Source: Montifringilla adamsi
Lineage: Eukaryota > Chordata > Aves > Passeriformes > Passeridae
Assembly: GCA_017590115.1 (NCBI GenBank)
Contig: JAGGNK010007448.1
Span: 9,650,815 to 9,714,814 of the forward strand
DNA length: 64,000 nt
Direction: 5' to 3'
Shown: positions 12,601 through 24,200 of the stretch, piece after piece
Numbering within the stretch: the first letter of the stretch is position 1
Layout of the letters: each line of letters opens with the position of its first letter
Program-made: the position numbers and the translations under genes
Notes under the pieces: generated by a model
Told to the model about the DNA's origin: nothing
Databases searched by the model: none
Seen by the model: only the letters and a program-made list of their open reading frames with translations

Positions 12601-15600
12601 ATGCTTTGCATACCTTCACAAACAGCAGAACAAATGACATACCCTGATTTTGTTCTGGGGCTTCCCCTATAGCCAGCACCTTGTCAACATTCTGACACCA
12701 CACAGGAATTTAGCAGAAAGGTCAGGATGTGCACTGCACAGCAGAGCTAGGAGCACAACACAACAGACCAGCGTGGGGTGGGCTCCGAGAATTCTGTCCC
12801 CTCCTATTCCGTGATGACTAGAGTAAGAGGACCAGAAACATAAGGTAATTTAGCTGCTAAATAAAGTCTAAAAATGCAGAGTGCAAGATGTTTACTCGCT
12901 CATAGCATTCATAAGAATTGCTCTGCAGGTTTTTTGTTAAGGGACATGAATTGAGGTTTTCAAAGAAGTTAAATAGGAACACTGTCCCTCTGTGAGCTGA
13001 CACTGACACGAACTGTGACACTGTTTTCTGTCATCAGTGCTCAGTGAAAAACTTGCACATAAGAAGGAAAAACTACACAAGTGCCAAGAACTGCAGAAGT
13101 ACAGCTGGAAAAAACACTGTCTTTGGCCTTGTAGCTTATATCAATTATTGCTCTTAACAAAAACACCAGCAATGCCTTTCAGGTAAGGCTTCTCCTTCCA
13201 TAAGTATCAAGTGCAAAGTTTCTGTTTGTCAAATCATGCCACAACTACAACAAACGTATTCAAACTGTGGTTTCTACAGAAGGGTTTGAGACTTGTATTT
13301 TTCTGTTCTTTAAATCTCAACAGTTTTTTCATATTGCTTTGAACAGGAGTTTTCCTTTTCATTTCCTCACTGCAGCATATTCAGCAGCAAAGCAATCTTC
13401 ACTTGCCAATACTGCTGGGCTACAGCAAATCCAGGACACCACACCAGCCAAGTGCTCCTCGTGTGGCCGTCACAAAAGTCCTCGCTCTCCCCAGCCCAGC
13501 ACAAAGCAAGGCACAGACCCCAAAACGCTGGGGTCTGCTGTTGGCATGGTGAGAGACACCACAAACCCAAACTGAGCTGGAGGTGAGCCCACAGAGGTGC
13601 AGACTGACCCTCTGCATCCTCAGCAGACAGATGATCCCAGCACTTCCCTGCCTCCTGCCCCCAGCGCTGCCCTCACCCAGCCCAGGCTGTAAATCCACAA
13701 ACTGCCACCGTTCTGCTCTTTGCATGTTGATACTTTGACACACTGGTCACTCCTGGGTGTAGGTACCTCACCCAGCCCAGGACAGAGTTGCACGTTTTAG
13801 CAGACACGTCACCTCGCGTGTTCACGGTGGCTGTTCACACACTCGGAAGCTTGTTAACCAGCCAGAGCCTTTCCCACTCCCCCTTTCCAGCCATGGATGT
13901 GCTCTTCAAAGAGCTCTATTTACATGCCAACCTACAAAGCAACGTGGAAAAACTGCAGCTTTTATGATTCTACAGTGAGGTTTTTCACAACATGAAGCAG
14001 CTTCTTAGACTACTTTTTTTTTAAATATATTTCCAAACAAGATTTCACAGTTCAAAAAAAAAAAAAAAAAATCTCAGTCCACCCACAGGCTTTTGAGGAA
14101 CATTAACAGAGGGGCTTCAAAAGAAGAGAGCTCTGCGACCTTAAGCATTGCATTCTGGATGAACATCCATGGAAAAACTGTGTACAAGGCAGAGACAAGA
14201 GACACCAAAAGCCACATATCCACCACAGTTTAAACTACTTCTGCCATGTTTAGGTCTGGCATGGCTTGCCTTATGCCATCTTCTGTTGTACCTTTCCAAC
14301 TGCTCACTGTCTTCTTATTTACTTCTGAGCCTTTGTTTTGAAATCAGCTGTGTCTGAAATTCCTTCTAGGACAAGCCACAAAGCTGGGTTTGGTCACTTC
14401 CTCAGCAACACTGACACCAGTTACCCCTGGGCTCCCCCAGCCCCCAACACACAGCTATCTCTATGTGGAATCTTTCTCCAGTTCCACAAGAAATCAAGTC
14501 CTGCATTTCCACCTCGTATTTAGCCTGTCAACCACACAGAGCTGGAACTGATACTTTGTGCAGAGGTGAAAAATACTGCCAGTAGTTCAGGAGAAACCAC
14601 GAGTCTGGATGAACAGCCCGTGCAAAGAAAGCCCTTTATAAAACCAGGACTAACCAAACTCGCAAGACTAAAGATTCTCTTTGAACTACACATGCCAAAG
14701 CAGCACCAGACTGGCACCACCAATGATGAGGTTCTGAGGAACAGAGCACTGAAAACATTAAACCCTCACTGTTAGTAGTCCTACCCTCTCTTCTCCACAA
14801 GTCTCCATGCATTCTACACAACATGAAGCAAAGGAAAATGGTTGGAAAGCTCCAGACAGAAGAAAATTATACATGCCAAAAACTTCCAGAGACAAGTCTA
14901 ACTTCCTAAAAATGACCAGGAATTTGGTAGCAGCTACAGCCAGCTGCAGTCTGCTGACACAGATTTCTCCTTCCTCTCCACACTGGCAGGAAATAACTCC
15001 AACCCAGCTTGCACACCTTCCATGGAAGAGGTGGGCTCGTTAAATTCTTGGAAAGCGCTTTTGCTCTTCGGAGAGAGAACAACAACCTTGAGCAAACACA
15101 GGAGCACAGCGATGCAGCCCCTCCAGAGACACTGCCAGGCCTTCCTCGCTTCCCATTCCAGAAGTTTTGTTCTAAGGCCTCCCCTCCAAGCAGCCAGCAC
15201 TGCTCCATACTCCTTCCTTCCTTCCTCTCTGCCACCACGGCTGCTTCCTTTGGGTCTCAAAAATGGTTACCATGTCTTTAAAAATCAAAGAAGACTAGAC
15301 CAAGTTGGCAAACAGTCCTTTCTTCTCCATTCTTTCTGAAGATGTTAAAGTAGTCTGCATGAATGGAAGAAATTATTTTAATTTTCTGTCTTTACCGTAG
15401 AAGGCCAGGCTTCAAATGTTTGCTAGAACACAAGTATTTTAATTTAAGTTAAACAGCCCAGTTATTTTAATTAACTTACAGTTCAATAAACATTTTTTGG
15501 AACTGGAGATCTGAAATATGTGCTATTCTTCACGATAATCTCCACTTAAATCTTTCTTTGCTTTAACCATACTTAGCATTTCTGAGCTGTCATGACAAAG

Positions 15601-15989
15601 TACAATAAAACTTCTAAAAACTCTTAACAAACTAGAGGACACAGATACAGAAAAAAATTAATTCCAATGTACCTAGGACCCCCCACATTATAAATTTTCG
15701 CTTCTGCCATACCCTGTGCGGGAGCTGCTTGGAATGCTCACTCTCTTCTTTCTGTAAATCACAAGGCACCATTTTCAGAGCCACGTAAATAAATAATAAG
15801 ACATTTAGCCAGATAATGCATATTTCCACTTTGACTCAAAACTCAAGTTTTGCTCTACTCAGTGGCAGGCATACGACTCCCTGGTTATCCCTTTCACGCT
15901 CTCACTTCCAGAAGGGATAGCGGGTTAATGATTACAAAATCCAGTGCAAAGCAAATACAGAATGAAAGAGGAGGAAAAACCCAAACAAA

Positions 15990-16990
15990 CCATAGACCAT
16001 AACACTGATGAGCGCGCTCGGAGCCAGGAGCCTGCCCGGGCCCGGAGGGACTCGGCTGCCCCGCGGGGCCGGGGCGCGGAGGGCGCTGCACCGACCGCAC
16101 CGGAGCGAACTTCGGGCCGAGCCCCGAGCCCCGGCGGGAGCCGCCCAGCCCGCACCTGGCCGGGACCGCCCGGGGACACCCCCCGGCGCTGCCCCGCGGC
16201 CCCGTCCCGGCTCCGCGGCCCCGTCCGGCTCCTCCGGCTCCGCAGCGCCGAGCGGGGCTGCGCACGTGACCGCGCCCCGCGCCCCCATAGGCTGCGGCTG
16301 CCGGGCAACGCGCGCCCGCCCCTTCCCTGCACCTGAGAGCGCCCTACGCCAATTGCGTACGGGGTACCGCGCCGCCCTGCGCCAGCTCCGTAGCGCCGCG
16401 GACCCGGCCGTTTCCTGCAGGCCGGCGCAGCCTTACGGAATCGGCGTAGGTCGGTTCGGCCCGCCGGGCTCCCCACCTGCGGCCGTTGCTCCCCGCGCAG
16501 CCCGCGCGGTCCCGCCCGCCGCCTGGGAAGCGGCGCTGCCGCTTGGAGCGCTCCGTGGCCGCGCGGTGCGGGAACGGTTGAGCCGCACCTGGAAACGCCG
16601 CTTGCGTAGAACCCCTCCAAGAGGTCGGTGTGTGTTACGGAGTCTCCGTAATGTCGTCAGCGCGGGCGCCGCACCTGAGGGCTCCCGCCGCGCTAACGGC
16701 GTAGGCGCGAGCGTGCCGGGCGCAGAGTGCGCAGCGCTGAGGGCACGGGCTGGGCAGGTGTGTGAGGGCAGGGCCGGCCCGGCCCCGGCCGCTCTCGGGG
16801 CTCCGAGGCGGGCATCGACAATGCGGCGGTACCGGCGCTACAGCGACCCCGGCCCCGGCCGCGAACGTGAATAGCTCCGGCAGCCCCAGCCCCGCCGGCT
16901 GAGAGGGGCGCCGGGCGGGCCCGGGGGCAGCGCTGAGGGGAGGGGGCCAGGGCAGGGCCTCGGCCCCTCACGCCGCGCCCGACCTTGGAG
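15990..16990 (-). promoter_or_regulatory. STRBP: CpG island, presumed STRBP promoter
   Basis: The sequence changes abruptly from AT-rich to very GC-rich with dense CpG (for example 16020-16330 and 16470-16960) and returns to AT-rich after about 17000. A CACGTGAC E-box/CLEAR-like site sits at 16263-16270, and there are several GC boxes and a CCAAT core at 16348. Mammalian synteny places STRBP immediately upstream of CRB2 on the opposite strand, so this is most likely the STRBP promoter and non-coding first exon. The gene assignment is inferred from synteny only; no STRBP coding sequence is visible. Many possible minus-strand donors (CAG|GTGCGG type) prevent choosing the exon boundary. Confidence 0.6.
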
Positions 16991-17222
16991 GGTTTTAACA
17001 TCCCGCTGCCAAATCCAAAGAAAGAGCAGGTTCCCAAACTGAGCTGAGGAATAGGGTTACCATGTGAGCGGTTGAACTCTCTGTGGAATCTTCCTTGTGG
17101 TTGAGGTCCTTGTGGAATCCTCAGTGACTGGGGACAAAGCAAGGCACTTTCGTGGTGTGTTTGGGCAGGTTGGGATGCACAAGGAGTGTGGTGGTCAATG
17201 ATTTCCATCTTTCTCTTCTAGA

Positions 17223-17391
17223 GATCAAGACAAATGGGTTTAAGTTAGTATTCAGCTCCCTGCAATAGCTCTTCCCAATCCCAGAGAGGTGGCTGTTCCA
17301 GAGCACACGGACACTGCAGTGGAGGTGGAGAGAGCTCCCAGAGCTGATGTTCATCGCGCTCCAGAGCAGCCCTGACGAGCAGAACCTTTAG
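17223..17391 (+). ncRNA. Candidate exon of a divergent non-coding transcript
   Basis: A strong acceptor (TTTCCATCTTTCTCTTCTAG|AG) and a fair donor (CTTTAG|GTATGA) bracket 169 bases just right of the CpG island. A possible first-exon donor in the island is GGGCAG|GTGTGT at about 16758. All frames in the segment contain stops or lack any protein pattern. CpG-island promoters commonly produce divergent spliced RNAs. This is a splice-signal inference only. Confidence 0.3.
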
Positions 17392-20076
17392 GTATGAGGA
17401 GAGAGACAGCTGAGTCTGATGGATTTTCTTTCTTCTTTGTATGTGTGGTACATAGAACAGTTACAGAACTTCATAATCCTTCAGCATGCCATGTGCGTCA
17501 ACACTCAAATGGCCAATATAGTCACTTGAGTGCTTCAGAATTTCTGCCAAATTTTCTAGGTTAAGTGCCTTTTTGAACTCAGCTTCTAGCATACATGTGC
17601 ATGGCAATCATATTCAATATCACTTTTTATACTTTTCAAAACTGATTTTATACAGGCTGTGAAGATGAAAGACTGAGGAGCTCTATTCCAAAATAATCAG
17701 TACACAACGTGCTGCGCTGAAGCAGCCTCTGAGGGAACTTTGGCCAAAGACCATAGGATCAGGAGATTTGTGGTGCTAAAGTGAAACAGTAACTTTCATT
17801 CAAAAGAGTGATTTCAGCATTAGAGTGGAAGTGGAAAGCACGTGTGCATTAATAACTTTACATGCAGGGAGAGGTCCACCTTGTTCCAATTAGACTTACA
17901 TTTTGTGTACTCCTTTGCAAGCCTGTGGCTGAAATGTCACCCTGGTTCTGAACAGTCAGACGTTGCTCTGCCTTTGTAACAGACTTTTATCTTGTCATGT
18001 TTGAGGATAGAAAGGAGAAACAAATATGAAGAATCTCAGTTACTGCTTTCATGTTTTAGATCGAGAGATTTCAAAGCGATGAATGAATTTAGCCAAATCT
18101 CCTGTGTGACCTTAAAATATTAGTGTGGGCCTTGAAAAGAGGCAGAAGATAATAGCTGGAAATCAAGGACTGGTCCAAGGACTTAACGTAAGAACAGTTT
18201 TATTTGAAATTGATTGCATCAAATAGAGACACAGCATAAATACAGCATGGAGGAAAGCTGCTGGGTGGATGGTGGGATGGGAAGGGGCAGCTGTGAAATG
18301 AGTGGCTGTGCAGTGCAGCTGGAAATGTAGTGAGGAGGGAAAAACCTGCAAGAAATGGCACCTCAGGTAGTGGGTTATTGCAGAGGTACAAGGAAGATGT
18401 TTTCAGCTGTGGTCTGAGTGAAATCTTGAATTTTTCTGTTGAGTTCTCCCTTGGGCTAATGATTTGCCAAGGGCAAAACACAGGGGAAAGGGGATTGATG
18501 GATTAATTTAGAATACAGGGGATTGGAAGAGCTTTGGCGCTGCAGTACAAGGATATACATTTAACAAGGAAAAGAACATCTGAGGCTTGGAAAAAAGTTA
18601 ACATCTGTCTTTAGGCTTCATGGAATGAAAAGGAAGAAAATTGAATTCATAGCTCTAAGTATAGTCAATAAAAGATGGGGATTGAATTGTACCAAAACCA
18701 ACACGGAATTAAGAGTTACCTTGGTGAAAGTTGAACTAATTAACAATAATCATGCTCTTTCTTGGGACAAAATACTGGCATAGAAATAATTATTTTTTTA
18801 AGATATGTAACTACAATGGAAATGATGTGTGTTTCCTCCAGGTTTTTCCATAGAAATAGTTAAGACATTGTCCTGTGTGCTTGAACGTTACCTGCACGCC
18901 TTGCACAGCCGAGGGCCCTCTGTGAGGCGCTGCTGGGTGGTGCCAGTGTGGAGGTCGGAGTGAGGCAGGTGCTGGCCTGTGCAGCGGGGACGGGCACTGG
19001 GGATGCCCTTCTGCCCCAAATGCTGCACGGAGCACTAAGTGCCCGGTAGCTACAGGACAGGGGAAACCTCTAAGTGAGCAAGGATGAAATGCAGCCTGTC
19101 AGATTTCAAGTGCTTGGTATTGTTTACAGACAAATGGCAATGCTCCTGTAGTGCCCGAGGGAGGAGGGATTTCTTTCTTGTTATAACTCAGAAATCTCTG
19201 TTTGAGACTTACCATTGTCCAGTGACCCAGTTCTTTATGGGTTTCAAATTCTGCCTTTAGACATATACTAAAGTTAATGGGATTTGTGCAAAGATAGCTG
19301 AGGACAGAATTTGAATGGCAGAAAATAACTTCTTGTGCATGTCTTTTAAAAATCTTCATAGAAAGAGCTGTCTTTACGTGGGAAATTAGTCTCATAAGAT
19401 TGATATAGCAAAGAGTTTTATTTTGAAAAATCCTTACAAGATCTGTATTAATTTTTATTTTAAAGTGCATCTCAGGCATGGAAGGGAGAGAATCAAGGGG
19501 GTGTAAGTATCCGGTGTAGAGGACACTTAAAAACTGAGAATTTGTGCTGCAAAACAAAAGATTATATGATTTATGCTAGCAGTCATTTGTGTACTTAACT
19601 CTTCACCAAGTTTTACACAGTGCTTGCTAGTATCTGTTGCAACCCTGAATGATTCTCTGAGCTAGAGCAAAGGAGATAAAATGGTACTGGAGGAAAATTA
19701 GACACCAGGAAAGGAGAAATCACACCACGAAATGTTGCACAGGGCTCCTCAAGTCCCAGAGCAGGCTCTGCAGGGTAACATTTCAGAGATCTTTTAAGCA
19801 ATAGGGATGAGGATCAGCTTGAAAAGCAAGCAAAACTGGAACTAAGGAAATGGGAAATACTTTCAGGTTATGACTAATGCAATTATTAGAGCGGCTACTG
19901 AAGGCACTGTGGTGGATTTAGCTTCAAATAAGAACAGAAGTTATGCCATGTGTGATTGATTCCAGGTTGGGTTACAATTTAGAAGTGCAATTAGTGAGTC
20001 ATCTGTTACTTTATATCAATTATTGAAAACAACAAAGGTCTAGGTTAAAAAAAAAAAAAAGAGTGCACGTCTCAAT

Positions 20077-20114
20077 ATGTTAATTTTTTAATTAACATGC
20101 TCTGCATGTTAATT
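20077..20114. repeat. Three alternating inverted copies of an AATTAACAT motif
   Basis: ATGTTAATT, spacer TTTT, AATTAACATGC, spacer TCT, GCATGTTAATT. The middle arm is perfectly complementary to the first (9 bp) and to the third (11 bp), so either of two mutually exclusive hairpins can form. Confidence 0.9.
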
Positions 20115-20264
20115 TTCTGATTTCACTTTCTTGTCTGAGGTGTCTCAGCTTTGCAGAGTTGAGGTACAGAGTGTTCCTTAAACCAGCACATGAATTGCCC
20201 TTGGGCGAAGCAGCGCTCCCCTGCCAGCCCCTGTGCTGTGGCCCTGTCACCCCACCACACTTAC

Positions 20265-20325
20265 CTGCCGTGGCCAGAGCCAGCCCAAAGGCAGTGTCTG
20301 CGGTCACCTGCAGGCCTGCAGCTTC
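20265..20325 (-). other. Candidate minus-strand exon, 61 bases
   Basis: On the minus strand ACAAATGTTTCAG|GAAGCTGCAGG opens and CACGGCAG|GTAAGTGTG closes a GC-rich 61-base segment in otherwise AT-rich sequence. The donor matches consensus at nearly every position. One frame is open (AGLQVTADTAFGLALATAG). It lies upstream of the CpG island on the minus strand, so it could be an alternative 5' exon of the STRBP transcript, or chance. Confidence 0.25.
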
Positions 20326-21234
20326 CTGAAACATTTGTAAACACGAGTGCTTTAATCTTATTTTTATAGGTGCTGTTTAGGACAGAGGGCAGCGCAGCTC
20401 GGCATTCCTGACAGCTCAGTTGTTGTGTAGAGTGTGCTGCCCTCAGTGCTCTGGCTGTGTTCTCACCCCATCTGGCAACTGCTCCATGTGTAAAACTTTT
20501 CTTCTGGTGGCCATGACAAAACTCATAGCAGTAAACACAGCTTTGAGGGACAGTACCAGGCTCCACGGGGGAATTGATCTGACCCAACAGAGCATTCCTC
20601 ATGAAATAAGAAGGCCTGGAAGCAAACGATATTACCAACCTTCAGTGGGCATTTAATTACAGTTTCTAATTAAGGTGATGCCCTTAATGGTCATGTGAAT
20701 TCTCCTGATCTGTACCATGGTGTAACATGACATATCAACCTGGGGTGTTGGTACTTCATCTGCACTTCAGCATTTTGGTGTGAATGAAGGTGTGTGTGCC
20801 TGTTGTGCCCATGGGAATGGAGACTGCAGCTGGTTGCAGGGCACCTCTGCTGTGTGGGCTGTGAGGGAAAAGGGGCAGAAAGGAGGTTCTAGGGTGCTGT
20901 TGTCACTGAGCCTGTGGGGTTGGCAGTATCGTATGCAACAAGTTGCACACTGCAATTTAAGGGTGTGGAGTTGCAAAGACTGAGCACTGCTCTGTAACTC
21001 TGCTCTCTAGACATGCCTGGACCATGTGAACAGAAATCCAAAGCTGGACTGACCTTCGCAGAGCTTCACGGTTTTCAGTCTTGATACTTTGTAATACACA
21101 TTTGAGATGTGATTCTGTGATCACTGAGCCCTCACAATGATTGTGGTTGGTGTGGTTTGCACTTGTGTTACTGGGCTTGTGGACATCTGGAAATCAGAGG
21201 GCTTTTCTGTTTGTGGGTAGGACATGATATGTGT

Positions 21235-21258
21235 TTATCTCATATCAATATGAGATAA
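21235..21258. repeat. Perfect inverted repeat, 11-bp arms, 2-bp spacer
   Basis: TTATCTCATAT, CA, ATATGAGATAA. Both arms contain a GATA core (AGATAA and TTATCT) on opposite strands, so it is also a paired GATA-factor site candidate. The flanking sequence is AT-rich. Confidence 0.9.
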
Positions 21259-24200
21259 GTATTTTTATTTATATCAGTGGCAAATATATAAATATTTGGG
21301 GATATATGTACATCCTTTCTAGAAAAACAGAGATACAGTTGCAAGGATTGTTGTTTTAGGGAAGAGTGTGATTGGACCAGATAAGGGATGACAGGAGTTT
21401 GGTACAGGTCCTTAGGACAGATATATTAGGGTGGGTTTTTTAGATTTCCTTTGAAGTTTAAGATTGAAAATCTGCCATCATTCCAAAGCAGAAACAACTT
21501 GGGTGGCCTTTTTATCACTAATAGTCAGAGCAGCTAGGCTGGACTCCACTGAAAAGAGGCTCTGTCATACAAGAGGTTTCCCAGGTCAAGATTAAAAGCA
21601 AAACAGCTCTCATCACATGAGCCTTTGTACTGCACCCATATTTTCTAAATGCTGTTGGCTTATCTTTAATGTTTATGCTGCTATCAAAAATAAACCCAGC
21701 TTCTGTCTCCCCGGGTGTTGTATTCAACATCAACAGTGAATAGGCTTTTTCATTCCTAAATGCTAATTTCCTTTCTGTTTTCAATCTGTTTCTGGTACAA
21801 AAAATTTTTGTTTTCACTGGGTTTGGTTTCTTCCCTCTTCAGTTTTTTAGCTTCATGTTTTCTCCTTCCCATATCTGTTTCTGTCTTGGTAATCAGTATT
21901 TTTTTGGTGGAAGCAGTAGCTGAGTGTCTGTCAATGACTCTGAAGCCTAGAACTTGAATCAGAGTTTGTTTGAGTGCAGCTGGCAGCACAGTCATAATAA
22001 TTTAAAGAAAAAGCTTTACCAAGATTAATTTTTCATCAGGAGACTGTGGGGTACTCTTAGGAATAATTGTAATTGTCTCAGTTTGAACTGTGGTCAGAAA
22101 TATGGTCTAAAAATCTTGCTGTAATGAGAATTTTGGTTCTAATGAAGGAGTGTTATAACTTCATCAAAAATGTTGTGATACTAGAGCCAGAATTCAATGG
22201 CATTTGGAAACTGCTCCCAGGCTGTACCCTTGGGATAAAACACTGACCTTACTGAAGCTTGGTGAGGGTGTTTGCTGTAGGCACCACCAGTACCCAAACC
22301 CAACACAGGATGTGGCTTGGAGCAGATTGTGAACATCATGCTGGTTCATCTCCAAGTGGCTGAGGCTCCAGAGCAAACAGAGAAGGTCCAGCATGCTGAA
22401 GCCTACAGGTGACAAATGGGTGTTGACCAGCACCAAAGGCTCTTTGCAGTCTGCTTTGTCTCCTCTCTGATGATGTGCTGTCCCCTCATGCTGCACAAAC
22501 TAGAGGTTTCCATATTTGAGACTCTTCACTCCATGTAGCCATGAAGCTGCTGCTGAGCTGACTGGTTTTGTCACATAATGTGATAAATGGAAAACAGATC
22601 TGCGACAGATACAAGTCATATTCCAGACTTTAGGCATGTACCTCAAAATTTCATCAACTTTGATGTGCCAAATGTTATCTAAATGTGGATATGCAGTAGC
22701 TGGAGATGTCAGGGAGCTGTGACTAGCAAATGAGCTGTGTGTCTGCTGAAACACTGAGAAAGATTTGGATGCCTGTGTCGTAGGAGGTATGGAGACTGCA
22801 ATGCTGACTATCACTTTTGAAGTGTATCTCATTTCTCTCAAAGGGAAAATTGAGCCCAGTCTGTAAAGAGGGTGGACAGCCCAAATGTTTGGACAAATAG
22901 TTATCCTTGTGATGAGCATTTACAGTAAAGGATCTCTCAGGGTTTTCTCACCCCATTGTGAGTCCAAAATGGTCAGATTAGGCATTTGAGCAGAAATGTA
23001 CCTGTATTTTGGGAAGAGTATATTTTACATGTACTTTCCCAAGTTTGCTTGCATTAAGAGTGGGAAGTTGAGCACTGTTGGTGTATCTTGTATCCTGGTT
23101 GTTGTTTTTATTTTAATTAACCTGCCAAATATTTTTAATACGTTCATGTAGTGCTATCCTATTTGGCCTTCCTGTTACAGATGCTGTGCAGCAGTTCTCC
23201 CTCATCCTCTGGTGTTCAGCCTTTCTATCAGTTAAATAAATGTAAAAATTCTATTACATGCAAGTGTCCACAGCACTATAACTTTTTATTTATCCTGCTT
23301 GTTCTTTGATGACCTAAATTATTTCAGCTGTTCTAATTACTTATTTAAGAACTATTGATCTCTCAGGGTTTTTTGTGGGAGGACTTATGGAATAGTGTGT
23401 CTCACAAGCAGCATTATAGCTGCCTGCAAATTAAGGCAAGCAGATAGACTGTAGTAATGCTGTAGTAACCAGCTTATTTTAGGTGGCTTATTTTAGGCTA
23501 AGTTTTATCTGAAATATTTATGTACTCATTTAAATGCTAAAGAGCTGGGGTTCCTGCAGTCCTGAGCACACAGCTGTATGTCAGGCAGCAGTTGTGTCCT
23601 TAGTAGAAAACCCCCCAGTTGTGTTCTGAAGGCATTCAGCAGCTGGGGCCCTTTGCTAGAAACCTGGAAACTCAGGTGCTGGGGCTTTTAGCCTTCTCTG
23701 TCACTGTGGTTTGCAGAGTGTAACACTAAAATCTTTAAATTCTTCTGTGCTTTAGGTCATCCTGGCTATGAAATGGGAGATAGTGGGGATTTCCTGAGGG
23801 TTTAGAGAGCTTGCTTCATAATTTGTGTTTGAAGCCAGCATGGTGTGTTTGTTGTAGATATCATTTAGTGTAACAAGGTTTTGTTATGTGCAAAATTAAA
23901 GTATTTTTAAATTATAGGGAAATGTAAAATGTGAAAGCCAAAGGAAAAAAGAGATTCTGCTGTTTCCTTTTGGTTTTGCTGCATTGTGCATCTTGCTGTT
24001 AGTCCCAAGCTGTGTTAGCACTCCCGCTGGATAACGATCTGCCCTCCTCCCAAGGGACAGCACAACGCAGGCAAAGCTGCTCCTCTCTTCTGTGCTCACT
24101 AATTGATCTCTGGCTTGGCCACTTCCAGCAAGGTCACAGAACTGGCAGCTACAAAAACAGTGTTCTGTGGAAAATTTAAAGGGGAACAGTAGAAGTACCT

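Larger units (their letters stand above)
1..15900. other. Non-coding stretch, probably STRBP first intron/5' region
   Basis: There is no open reading frame here with recognisable protein similarity on either strand. The longer frames (for example 8313-8759 minus, 9779-10309 plus) have no domain pattern, no paired splice sites and unremarkable composition. Contents are homopolymer runs, one 20-bp minisatellite (3561-3649) and AT-rich unique sequence. I looked for the STRBP N-terminal coding exon (MRSIRSFANDD) in the minus-strand frames and did not see it, so the coding part would lie left of the window. Intron identity is inferred from gene order in mammals. Confidence 0.5.

Noticed and set aside
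15925..16874. Long open frames on both strands in the CpG island (up to 288 codons)
   Set aside because: Extreme GC content removes stop codons. The frames are Arg/Ala/Pro/Gly-rich in several registers at once and show no domain or splice pattern.
19099..19557. 152-codon minus-strand frame
   Set aside because: No similarity I recognise, and no flanking splice or promoter signals. Chance length in this composition.
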